DNA of 15,620 nucleotides, taken from assembly GCA_039029915.1 (NCBI GenBank), contig JBCCFD010000147.1, positions 1-15,620 of the forward strand, read 5' to 3'. Source of the stretch: QQUD01 sp039029915. Its GTDB lineage: Bacteria > Chloroflexota > Anaerolineae > Promineifilales > Promineifilaceae. Numbering within the stretch: position 1 is the first letter of the stretch; each line of letters opens with the position of its first letter. Positions 8,501 through 15,006 of the stretch are shown piece by piece. The notes under the pieces are model-generated. The model was given only the letters and a program-made list of their open reading frames with translations. It ran no database searches and was not told the DNA's origin. Position numbers and translations under genes: made by a program.

Positions 8501-8730
8501 ATTCTTGGCTCAATACGGCCGTTATCGACCAGCATTGGGTGGTCATTGTGAAGCGGGTAGAAGACGATTATCTGATGCTTGATCCGTTGACCTTGCCATC
8601 GGCCAATAATCGAGTGACGTCGCTCAAAGCTAAATATATGAACCATATTCCTTCAATTTCGATTGAAGATAATCTGCGCAACGCCATCATTTCAGCAATG
8701 GTCTTCTCGAAAGGTGGCTCGGGCAGTTGA
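5554..8730 (+). CDS. Four NBR1-type Ig modules, GH-A-like glycosidase barrel and C39-like cysteine peptidase
   Basis: This is a 1058-residue modular protein. NBR1-type Ig domains lie at about 12-131, 140-263, 603-718 and 729-838; each carries a W-x9-W signature with KN/RN-[ST]-G between the tryptophans (W35/W45, W166/W176, W626/W636, W755/W765). Residues about 280-590 resemble a clan GH-A TIM barrel, with acid/base candidate E392 (IYNETD), nucleophile candidate E510 (WISEVG) and a HPYGRY strand (H471). Residues about 860-1045 resemble a C39_2/papain-like peptidase: Q865 in SQRDPRW, C887 in WGCLMTC, H994 in DQHWVV and D1010 in LDP. All catalytic candidates are present, so both enzymes may be active on glycans and peptides, for example cell envelope material. 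There is no Sec signal peptide or membrane anchor, so location is unclear. It is the first gene of an accessory cluster; the strong ribosome binding site AAGGAG fixes the start. Confidence 0.87.
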   Translation: MSTRVSVDQAEAAGFEALRVDLDHVTPGQTVQVTWKFRNSGRTTWNGQYKFAYTIAPHAETANNQRSPLGSPTSLSFNQIANDKSVKPGELVTLKMRFVAPNKAGTYATNWQLQTPNGQRFGPVRWMRLVIPKGTGATLDYQVLSFTNSVQNFNNMMPGHQFTAVWSIKNTGTATWNGDYQIAYLDKSVPDTQTRTRTMMGATAVNSLRALSGRESVRPGETVNITMRLNAPTTPGAYAFHWQLRTNQGAAVGGVRWLILGIGSQEQVIDPIKPPSTDEVEFGMNVNINDGHPMDAERMNGLGWVRFVYWASRERNTPEQAYQKRYRKVIQTYADQGIKSLIILHQDTYWGNAPWDNGDWDTYARHFGEACARVARACSEFGDMVAFQIYNETDSGYGNDAGNPNHSAIGITPANYAKILRHASAAIRQATPNIPIIFGGLKTGPGNAINYTKEVRQALNGKLPVDALAYHPYGRYVNFKLFNFGSIGTLGDALDMFKKAFPKFPLWISEVGVAADVHIGSEHYANIATYIREVVDEISVGYSDYVQALIWFGWTDIMRNAGVNTRDNKPKPHVFDAFEAMRNLGKGGAKSLDPFAHVSNAQYVSFSSTHNKLNAVEAGTELTCRWTFKNSGTTVWNDQFKLKYVKAGDNPDAMMTQKSFKLTEVGGFNEVKPGETAVFTLNFTAPKQSGRTYRSTWDIVDHAGSSFAHFYVEVVVIPASPVGTSARRPDMQFIQDVTVMHGEQVVAGTNFDKQWRVKNTGSRHWSDGFRLVYVDGDLEMGRGKSSHIVPDAKPNDVVTLSVPMTAPQGKNGELRSAWRMQDDRGNFFGTPLQAVINVGSSGTDSPVANTPLARLMADTSMWYSQRDPRWLKDQLGFGSSTIETWGCLMTCMAMALTANGIRLNPQELNQRLKNTPPASGGFKPNSSVTQFAVPWYIGRLYNGKNVKSWPNKHVDWAVWTGENPITRIDNALARGHIVVAQVDSWLNTAVIDQHWVVIVKRVEDDYLMLDPLTLPSANNRVTSLKAKYMNHIPSISIEDNLRNAIISAMVFSKGGSGS

Positions 8731-8739
8731 TGAGGATAG

Positions 8740-8792
8740 GCGAGGAGCGAAGAGCGAGAGGGCGAAAAGCGCCTCGCCACGTCGCTCCTCGC
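8740..8792 (+). repeat. Intergenic stem-loop between Ig/glycosidase gene and jelly-roll gene
   Basis: An 11-bp perfect inverted repeat (8740-8750 with 8782-8792, GCGAGGAGCGA and complement) encloses a second short stem (8761-8765 with 8774-8778). There is no T-tract, so it is more likely a REP-like or mRNA-processing element than a terminator. Just after it GACACCTAA is directly repeated (8800-8808, 8814-8822). Confidence 0.65.
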
Positions 8793-8835
8793 AATCAAAG
8801 ACACCTAACACTTGACACCTAAAAAGGAGCAACAC

Positions 8836-9600
8836 ATGTTACAAAATGGAAATTTTTCAGCCGGATGGGAAACATTACCAGCCACGGTTGGTTTTTTACG
8901 CAATCAACGGCCGTATCAATGGCAACTAGAATGGATAGAACCTGGGCAGCCGCTTTACGATGATTCAGGGACACAATCTCAAGGCGTGCCTGAATGCGTG
9001 CATAAATTGAGCACCCAACTGCCGAGCAATGAACAGCTTGGCGCCCGAGACGCCCTCATTTTAGATGGGGATGCTACCTACAAAATCTTCAGCTTTGGCG
9101 CACCGTTTGGGGCCACCTTATCCCAAACAGTAACCGGGCTGAAGCCAGGCACCCAGGCCACCCTGACCGTGCCAATTCAAGTGCACATGCGCAATGAAAC
9201 GGATGCCTACGGCGCTGAATCAGGCGTGTGGGTCAATGATGAAGGAAGCTGGGTTAATGGTTTTGACATGGGCGATCGCCAGTGGTATCGTCATATTGTG
9301 ACCTTCACCGTACCGGATTCGGGTGAGGCCGAAATTGTGATTCGTGTGAAAAGCAAATGGGCTAGAGGGAAAGACTTTTTCTTTGATGGCATTGAGCTTG
9401 ATGCTGAAATTGACGATGGCTCGACCGGTGGTGAAGAAACGGGTGGTGAATCAGGCGGCGAAAGCGACGCTACAGACGGCGTTCAAGGCACTATCTACGT
9501 TCAGGTGCCAGCAGGCGTTGAGCTAAAAATTAACCAAGGCGGTCAAGGTAGCCAAGTGGAGATCAATGTGCCCGCTGGTATTACGGTGACACAGGTCTAG
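8836..9600 (+). CDS. Jelly-roll/carbohydrate-binding-like protein with a small C-terminal beta domain
   Basis: The product has 254 residues. The ATG at 8836 is preferred over an in-frame TTG at 8812 because AAGGAG (8824-8829) sits 6 nt before the ATG. Residues 1-195 look like a galactose-binding-type jelly roll: MLQNGNFSAGW at the start, TLSQTVTGLKPGTQATLTV in the middle, and RHIVTFTVPDSGEAEIVIRV followed by DFFFDGIELDAE at the end, as in CBM-like domains. A low-complexity Gly/Glu/Ser linker (about 196-218) joins it to about 36 residues with two related strands (VQVPAGVELKI and INVPAGITVTQV). No catalytic motif or signal peptide is visible. It follows the Ig/glycosidase gene by 105 bp and may be its partner in binding glycan or cell surface. 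The family is unnamed here; the fold assignment rests on pattern only. Confidence 0.75.
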   Translation: MLQNGNFSAGWETLPATVGFLRNQRPYQWQLEWIEPGQPLYDDSGTQSQGVPECVHKLSTQLPSNEQLGARDALILDGDATYKIFSFGAPFGATLSQTVTGLKPGTQATLTVPIQVHMRNETDAYGAESGVWVNDEGSWVNGFDMGDRQWYRHIVTFTVPDSGEAEIVIRVKSKWARGKDFFFDGIELDAEIDDGSTGGEETGGESGGESDATDGVQGTIYVQVPAGVELKINQGGQGSQVEINVPAGITVTQV

Positions 9601-9627
9601 GTTTTCAACTTAGAAACTTCGGAACAC
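9600..9627 (+). repeat. Copy B of the 28-bp element (see 5233-5260)
   Basis: Starts on the last base of the jelly-roll gene's stop codon and lies about 90 bp before the caspase start. It matches copy A at 24 of 28 positions. Confidence 0.65.
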
Positions 9628-9631
9628 TTAG

Positions 9632-9689
9632 CCTCTGAGGTTTAGGATGTCTTATTTTCAGATATCTTTTAATCAAACCTTAGAGGTTT
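9632..9689 (+). repeat. Inverted repeat upstream of caspase gene, possible attenuator
   Basis: CCTCTGAGGTTT (9632-9643) pairs with AAACCTTAGAGG (9675-9686) at 11 of 12 positions. The right arm is itself nearly palindromic (AAACC-TTAGA-GGTTT, 9675-9689) and is followed by T-rich TTTTGAATATTTT. It may weaken read-through from the upstream genes into the caspase-EAD pair. Confidence 0.55.
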
Positions 9690-9716
9690 TGAATATTTTG
9701 AATAGGAGAATTGAGC

Positions 9717-11138
9717 ATGAGTGAGACGTTTAAGCATGGGTACGCTTTGGTGGTTGGCGTTGATGAGAATATTCAAGCCCATTTGGCACTGCCAGCCGTT
9801 TTAAAGGATGTCCAAGCGGTACATGATGTATTGCTTCACCCTGAGCGATGCGCTTATGAGGCTGACCATGTTCAATTTCTGAAAGGGGCAGAGTCCACGC
9901 GCGACGGCATTTTTGATGCCCTGACAACATTGCAAGATCAGGTAAACGGCGATGATAACGCAACGGCCGTTATCTACTATTCCGGTCACGGCTGGCGCAA
10001 TAAAGAGACTGACCAATATTACCTTATCCCTTATGACATCAAGGATATGACGATTAATCGGCTGCATCGCTATGTTATCTCGGCTGAAGATTTCTCCAGA
10101 GAGATCAGCGCTATTCGCGCCAAGCGACTTTTGGTTGTTTTAGACTGCTGTCACGCTGGGGGGATGGGCGTCAAAAGCTTGGACGTAACGGCCGTTGAGC
10201 CAGCCGCTTTTCCGCTAGAAATATCAGGCATTAAAGAGATCCCAGATTTCGAAGACGGTGCTAAAAACGTCAGTGACCTCGCGGATGGAGAAGGTCGAGC
10301 CGTTTTAAACTCCTCAACCGGCATCCAGCAATCTTACGTCCGTAACGATGGCAAAATGAGCCTGTTTACCTACCATTTCATTGAAGCCTTAACTGGACAC
10401 GCGCCCCATGCTGACGACGCCACCGTTGTTTATGTGACCGACGTCATGAGCTGGGTGACTCACAAAGTTAAGCAATCTGCGCAACAGCAGCACCGCGATC
10501 AAACGCCCGTGATGCGAACCACAGGTGTTTTCCCGATTGCTCAACTGCTAGGCGGGCAAGGGTTAGCTAAAGGGATGACTGCCCCTGATCCAATCGCGCC
10601 CCTGCCAGCAGCCAGCCAAACAACCGTTCATGGTAACCAGTTCAACATTGGTGGCAGCGCCCAAGTTGGCCAAATCGGAGATACGATCAACACCGGCGGG
10701 GGTGATTACGTTGGGGGTGACAATGTTGTTCATGGTGATGTTGTAAATGGTGAAAAAGTGGCCGGTAGTAAGGTCGGGGGTGATCAAATTTCCGTTGGCG
10801 ACATTAGCGGCGGGCAAGGCATTGCCATCGGCCGGAACTCGTCTGCCTCTGTTTCAATCAATGAGGGGCTTACGGGTGATGCGTTAAACGGGCTGTTTGC
10901 TCCGCTGGTGCAGGCTGTCGGTGGGAATGATACGGCCGTTGCCAAAGTCGAAGCCCTCAAAGGGGAAGTTGCCAAGGGTGAAGAGGCAGACGACAATAAA
11001 GTAGCCAACCTCATTTCAGATATCGTGGAAGCTGCGCCGACAGTGGTCGAGGGGGTCGTCAACCTGTTTGCCAATTCAATCGTTGCAAAAGCGGCTGGGT
11101 CTGCCACAAAGTTTGTTTTGGGTCGCATAAAGACTTAA
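9717..11138 (+). CDS. Caspase-like (peptidase C14) protease with C-terminal Gly-rich solenoid-like repeats and helical tail
   Basis: The product has 473 residues from the ATG at 9717. An in-frame TTG at 9711 is rejected because it is only 1-2 nt from the AGGAGA ribosome binding site, whereas the ATG is 7 nt away. Residues 1-280 form a caspase/metacaspase fold: ALVVGVD, then YYSGHGW with catalytic H91, then LLVVLDCCHAGG with catalytic C145, then NSSTGIQQSYV and SLFTYHFIEAL in the small-subunit part. Residues 305-380 form a Gly/Asp-rich repeat (GNQFN, AQVGQIGDTIN, GDxxxG units) that resembles a beta-solenoid and is shared with the next gene. Residues about 385-473 are helical and partly hydrophobic (VVEGVVNLFANSIVAKAAG). 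Chloroflexota and cyanobacteria pair such caspases with EAD adaptors in conflict/cell-death systems. It ends 12 bp before the EAD gene, so the two are co-translated. Target proteins are unknown. Confidence 0.93.
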   Translation: MSETFKHGYALVVGVDENIQAHLALPAVLKDVQAVHDVLLHPERCAYEADHVQFLKGAESTRDGIFDALTTLQDQVNGDDNATAVIYYSGHGWRNKETDQYYLIPYDIKDMTINRLHRYVISAEDFSREISAIRAKRLLVVLDCCHAGGMGVKSLDVTAVEPAAFPLEISGIKEIPDFEDGAKNVSDLADGEGRAVLNSSTGIQQSYVRNDGKMSLFTYHFIEALTGHAPHADDATVVYVTDVMSWVTHKVKQSAQQQHRDQTPVMRTTGVFPIAQLLGGQGLAKGMTAPDPIAPLPAASQTTVHGNQFNIGGSAQVGQIGDTINTGGGDYVGGDNVVHGDVVNGEKVAGSKVGGDQISVGDISGGQGIAIGRNSSASVSINEGLTGDALNGLFAPLVQAVGGNDTAVAKVEALKGEVAKGEEADDNKVANLISDIVEAAPTVVEGVVNLFANSIVAKAAGSATKFVLGRIKT

Positions 11139-11150
11139 GGGAGTCAAAGG

Positions 11151-11984
11151 ATGAGCAGCGCTGAATATTTAGCCACACTCCACAAAAATATAGACCGTTA
11201 TTTCAATCTTGAAGAGGTGAAAACGCTTTACTTTCGTATAGGTGGTGATTCCGAAAATATTGAGGGTGAGGCCAGATCAGTTTTTATTCGCAATCTTATT
11301 GTCCAGCTGGCTAAACAGAACCGACTTCAAGATTTAGTTGCTCTTGTTAGAAGCGAGCGGCCGTTTATGCCGTGGCCCGATGTGCCTGCTGATTTTGAGC
11401 TGCCTGAATCGGTCGCCAAAGAAGATATTCGCCAGGTTGTTAACTACACTATTTATGGCAACCAATATAACGTTAGCGATAATGCCCAAGTTGGTCAGAT
11501 CGGTAATACGATCAATACCGGCGGGGGAGAATATGTTGCTGGGAACAAAACGGTACACGGTGATGATATCAAGGGCACTAAGATCGAGGGAGATAACGTT
11601 CAAGGGGATCAAATCACCACAGGTGATATTTCCGATAGCCAAGGGCTAGCCCTTGGTCGGGACGCCTCCGCTCAAGTGCACCAGTCAGACAGGGCAACAT
11701 CCAATGATAATGCAGCCTTGGCCGCCAAAATGGGAACGGCCGTTCAGCAGGCTGTTGAGCAAGTTGAGCTGTACGCCAACATCGCCAAAACAAAAAATCC
11801 GCAAATCGCCGGTGAACTCTCAGAATCCATCCGCATTATCCTATTAGTGGCGCAGGAAAGCCCCCCTGATCCGATCCATTTAAAGCTGTTGCTGTTGGGC
11901 CAAAAGAAGCTGGTGAAGCAACTGGTCGATTCGACGCCAGGGATTGAGCAGGTGGTTGGGGCATTTGAAACGGCCGTTACCTAG
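11151..11984 (+). CDS. EAD (death-like) adaptor protein with the same solenoid-like repeat as the caspase
   Basis: The product has 277 residues. Residues 1-72 resemble a bacterial effector-associated/death-like helical domain: a FNLEEVKTLYFRIGGDSENI segment, then SVFIRNLIVQLAKQNRLQDLVALVRSERP, matching the LxxLCFDLGVDYDxLPG-type pattern that I know from such adaptors. Residues 102-177 align without gaps to caspase residues 305-380, with about 45 of 76 positions identical; the core AQVGQIG[DN]TINTGGG is almost invariant. Residues about 185-277 are helical (VEQVELYANIAKTKNPQIAGEL and a Leu-rich KLLLLGQKKLVKQLV). No enzyme motif is present, so an adaptor or regulator role is inferred: the EAD would recruit a sensor and the repeat would engage the caspase. 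GGGAG 7 nt before the ATG, directly after the caspase stop, indicates coupling. The exact EAD subfamily is not assigned. Confidence 0.82.
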   Translation: MSSAEYLATLHKNIDRYFNLEEVKTLYFRIGGDSENIEGEARSVFIRNLIVQLAKQNRLQDLVALVRSERPFMPWPDVPADFELPESVAKEDIRQVVNYTIYGNQYNVSDNAQVGQIGNTINTGGGEYVAGNKTVHGDDIKGTKIEGDNVQGDQITTGDISDSQGLALGRDASAQVHQSDRATSNDNAALAAKMGTAVQQAVEQVELYANIAKTKNPQIAGELSESIRIILLVAQESPPDPIHLKLLLLGQKKLVKQLVDSTPGIEQVVGAFETAVT

Positions 11985-12053
11985 TATTGCTCTCCATAAG
12001 TTCGCCTAAGGTTTACTTATTCGCAATACTAGTATTACGCTCCAAAAATTCGC
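11981..12053. repeat. Direct and inverted repeat cluster between EAD gene and tkt
   Basis: A 10-bp perfect inverted repeat CTAGTATTGC/GCAATACTAG (11981-11990 with 12023-12032) includes the EAD stop codon. A 25-bp imperfect direct repeat (11981-12005 and 12029-12053, 21 of 25 matching) overlaps it. The stem has no T-tract. The remaining sequence to the tkt ribosome binding site holds only a short CACAATT/AATTGTG inverted repeat. Confidence 0.65.
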
Positions 12054-12198
12054 ACAATTGACCAAACTCCTCAAAATTGTGGACAAGTTGCATGATTAAG
12101 TGGAAAATGACTGGGACGTGTTGTCTAAGTAATATTCAACAAGATCCCAACATTATTTTCCACCTGCTTGACTTTGACAATAATAGGAGAACGTTTGT

Positions 12199-14187
12199 AT
12201 GACTGCTTATCCAACTGATATGTATCAATTGGCGGCCAACACCATTCGTGGCTTGACAATGGATGCTGTCCAAAAAGCGAATATTGGCCACCCCGGTATG
12301 CCAATGGGCATGGCGGATACGGCCGTTGCGCTTTGGACTCAATTTTTAAAACATAATCCAAAAGACCCCAATTGGCTTGACCGAGACCGTTTTGTCCTTT
12401 CGGCTGGACACGGCTCAATGCTGATTTATGCCCTGCTTCATCTCTCCGGCTACGATTTATCTCTTGATGATTTAAAAGAGTTTCGACAGTGGGATAGTAA
12501 AACACCCGGACACCCCGAAAATTTTCACACCGTCGGTGTTGAAACCACCACTGGGCCATTAGGACAAGGAATCACCAACGGCATCGGTATGGCGTTAGCT
12601 GAGCGGATGCTAGCGGCGCGATATAACAAGCCCCGCTTTAACCTCATCGACCATTACACCTACGTCATTGCTAGCGACGGCGACCTGATGGAGGGCATTT
12701 CTCACGAAGCCTCCTCTTTGGCGGGTCATTTAGGCTTGGGCAAGCTTGTTGTGCTGTGGGACGATAATCAGATCACCATTGACGGCACCACGGACATTTC
12801 TTTTACTGAAGATGTCAAAGCAAGATATGAAGCATATGGCTGGCACGTGTCAGATGTTTACGGGCATGATCCTGTGGCTGTGATTCACGCCATCAACGAA
12901 GCAAAAGCAGAATCAGACAAACCCTCCTTGATTGCATGCCGCACTATTATCGGATACGGTAGCCCCAATAAGCAAGGCACCTCTGGTGTGCATGGGTCTC
13001 CGCTGGGGGATGATGAGATTGCGTTGACCAAAGAGTATCTAGGCTGGCCCCAAGAGCCGAAATTTTATATCCCTGACAGTGTGCCTGAGTTTATGGCACC
13101 TAGCGATGACGTTTACAACGGCTGGCAAAAGATGTGGGCCACTTACCAAGTTGAATGTCCTAAAGAAACGGCCGCTTTACAAGCCGCGCTTAATGGAGAG
13201 TTACCCACCAACTGGGACGACATTTTACCAACCTTTGAGGCAGGCAAAGGCCCAGCTTCTCGTAACTCGTCCGGTGCCGCTCTCAATGCAGTAGCCCTTC
13301 ACGTCCCGTACCTTGTAGGCGGTTCAGCGGACTTAACCGGGTCTAATAAGACGAACTTAAACGGAGAAGCTGACGTCACGCGCGATGATTTTTCTGGTCG
13401 CTACATTCGCTTTGGAGTTCGTGAGCACGGGATGGGCGGCATCATGAACGGGATGGCGCTGCACGGTGGTTTACGGCCGTATGGTGGCACCTTCCTCGTT
13501 TTCTCTGACTATATGCGTCCCTCCATTCGCTTAGCGGCACTGATGGGGATTCCCACCATCTATGTCTTCACACATGACAGCATTGGTGTAGGTGAAGATG
13601 GACCAACCCATCAGCCCATTGAACACGTCATGTCGCTTCGCGCGATTCCCAACCTGACCGTGATTCGACCAGCGGATGCCAACGAAACGGCCGTAGCTTG
13701 GAAAAACGCTCTAGAGAACAAAAGCGGTCCCACGGCGTTGGTGCTGACGCGCCAAAATTTACCTACCTTTGACCGCGACAAGCTGGCTTCCGCCGCCAAC
13801 TGTGATCACGGGGCGTATGTGCTCAGCGATAGCGACAACCCACAGGCAATCTTGATGGGAACCGGTTCGGAAGTGCAATTCTGCCTCGAAGCCCAAGAAA
13901 AGCTAGCGGCCAAGGGCATCAGCACCCGCGTTGTTTCTATGCCATCTTGGGAACTGTTTGAAAAGCAGTCGGCAGAGTACAAGGAAAGCGTCTTTCCCGC
14001 TTCAATTACGGCCCGCGTTTCCATCGAAGCTGGCGTGACGCTTGGCTGGGGGCAATACATTGGCCTCCACGGCAAGTCCGTTGGTCTAGACAGGTACGGC
14101 GCCTCTGCACCTTTTGCTACCGTCTATGAAAAGCTTGGCATCACCTCCGATGCGGTGGTTGAGGCAGCTGAGTCTTTATTGAAATAA
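12199..14187 (+). CDS. tkt: Transketolase
   Basis: The 662 residues match full-length thiamine-diphosphate-dependent transketolase. It transfers two-carbon ketol units between sugar phosphates in the pentose phosphate pathway or Calvin cycle. Visible family features are GHPGMPMG (H31), SAGHG (H71), KTPGH (H105), TGPLGQG, the ThDP/Mg motif SDGDLMEG to DDN (D160, N190), GSPNKQGTSGVHG (H265), GGSADLTGSNKT, FGVREHG with catalytic E409, and GEDGPTHQP with H471. AGGAGA ends 8 nt before the ATG, and the family N-terminus (LAANTIRGLTMDAVQKANIGHPG) confirms the start. It is followed after 90 bp by rpe, a partner in the same pathway. All expected motifs are intact, so it should be active. Confidence 0.98.
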   Translation: MTAYPTDMYQLAANTIRGLTMDAVQKANIGHPGMPMGMADTAVALWTQFLKHNPKDPNWLDRDRFVLSAGHGSMLIYALLHLSGYDLSLDDLKEFRQWDSKTPGHPENFHTVGVETTTGPLGQGITNGIGMALAERMLAARYNKPRFNLIDHYTYVIASDGDLMEGISHEASSLAGHLGLGKLVVLWDDNQITIDGTTDISFTEDVKARYEAYGWHVSDVYGHDPVAVIHAINEAKAESDKPSLIACRTIIGYGSPNKQGTSGVHGSPLGDDEIALTKEYLGWPQEPKFYIPDSVPEFMAPSDDVYNGWQKMWATYQVECPKETAALQAALNGELPTNWDDILPTFEAGKGPASRNSSGAALNAVALHVPYLVGGSADLTGSNKTNLNGEADVTRDDFSGRYIRFGVREHGMGGIMNGMALHGGLRPYGGTFLVFSDYMRPSIRLAALMGIPTIYVFTHDSIGVGEDGPTHQPIEHVMSLRAIPNLTVIRPADANETAVAWKNALENKSGPTALVLTRQNLPTFDRDKLASAANCDHGAYVLSDSDNPQAILMGTGSEVQFCLEAQEKLAAKGISTRVVSMPSWELFEKQSAEYKESVFPASITARVSIEAGVTLGWGQYIGLHGKSVGLDRYGASAPFATVYEKLGITSDAVVEAAESLLK

Positions 14188-14193
14188 ATAGAG

Positions 14194-14245
14194 ATTGAGA
14201 GAGCGGGAGATTGTTACTCTGTTGTAAATCTCCCACTCTCCCAAT
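14194..14245 (+). repeat. Stem-loop between tkt and rpe
   Basis: A 19-bp inverted repeat (14194-14212 with 14227-14245) pairs at 17 of 19 positions around a 14-nt loop. It begins 6 nt after the tkt stop. No T-tract follows, so it may stabilise the tkt mRNA or act as a partial or Rho-type terminator. Confidence 0.6.
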
Positions 14246-14277
14246 TCACCAATCCTAAATTAACACTCAGAACAACT

Positions 14278-14973
14278 ATGAACCGCCCCATCAAACTCGC
14301 CCCCTCCATCCTTGCTGCTGACTTCGCTCGGCTTGAAAATAATATCCGTGAAGCTTTAGATGCCGGTATTGACTGGCTTCATATTGACATTATGGACGGT
14401 CACTTTGTGCCTAATATTTCATTTGGCCCCTTGATTGTTGACGCCCTGAAACCGCTGAAAGAAGAGACGGGCTGTACGCTGGATGTGCATTTAATGATTA
14501 ACAATCCGGATCAATATTTGGAGGCGTTTGCCAAGGCTGGCGCAGATATTTTGACGGTGCATGTGGAGGCTACGCCTCATATTCATCGTTCGATTCAGGC
14601 GATTAAAGGGCTGGGTGTGCAGGCGGGCGTCGTGCTTAACCCCGGCACGCCTTTGGTGGCGTTGGAACAGGTGCTGCCTGAGGTTGACTTAGCTCTGATT
14701 ATGTCAGTCAATCCGGGGTTTGGGGGGCAGTCATATATTCCCAACAGCACCCGCAAAATTCAGCGCCTGCGCCAGATGTTGAATGAGGTCAATCCAAAGG
14801 CTTGGCTGCAGGTGGATGGTGGTATAAAGGCGCACAATGCAGCGGAAGTAGCTAAAGCCGGCGCAACGGTGCTGGTGTCGGGCAGCGGTGTCTTTAAAAA
14901 GGGGGAGTCGGTGGTTGAGAATTTGAGTAGGTTGGAAACGGCCGTTTCTGCCGCAACGAACACCCTTATTTAG
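14278..14973 (+). CDS. rpe: Ribulose-phosphate 3-epimerase
   Basis: This 231-residue (beta/alpha)8 enzyme interconverts ribulose-5-phosphate and xylulose-5-phosphate, feeding the upstream transketolase. Motifs: LAPSILAADF at the N-terminus, HIDIMDGHFVPN with metal ligands H35 and catalytic D37, DVHLMI (H71), SVNPGFGGQ (phosphate and lid loop), QVDGGI with catalytic D180, and VSGSGVFK (phosphate binding). Length and motifs are complete. The family N-terminus sets the start at 14278, but no Shine-Dalgarno is visible before it; initiation may be weak or assisted by read-through from tkt. It converges with the glycosidase-like gene, 33 bp away. Confidence 0.97.
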   Translation: MNRPIKLAPSILAADFARLENNIREALDAGIDWLHIDIMDGHFVPNISFGPLIVDALKPLKEETGCTLDVHLMINNPDQYLEAFAKAGADILTVHVEATPHIHRSIQAIKGLGVQAGVVLNPGTPLVALEQVLPEVDLALIMSVNPGFGGQSYIPNSTRKIQRLRQMLNEVNPKAWLQVDGGIKAHNAAEVAKAGATVLVSGSGVFKKGESVVENLSRLETAVSAATNTLI

Positions 14974-15006
14974 CCAACCATTCAAGATTGCCATTCCTTC
15001 TCTTCT

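Noticed and set aside
8812..8835. Upstream TTG start for the jelly-roll gene
   Set aside because: The added codons run through the AAGGAG ribosome binding site that serves the ATG at 8836, and the TTG has no Shine-Dalgarno of its own.
9271..9280. Cyanobacterial HIP1 octamer GCGATCGC
   Set aside because: Noticed once, which is not evidence for a cyanobacterial source; the iterated octamer here is ACGGCCGT.
9711..9716. TTG start two codons upstream of the caspase ATG
   Set aside because: AGGAGA ends only about one nucleotide before it; the ATG at 9717 has correct spacing.
12125..12559. 144-codon minus-strand ORF opposite the start of tkt, and similar long antisense frames across the plus-strand genes
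   Set aside because: They are shadows of strongly supported genes, with no family motifs or ribosome binding sites.
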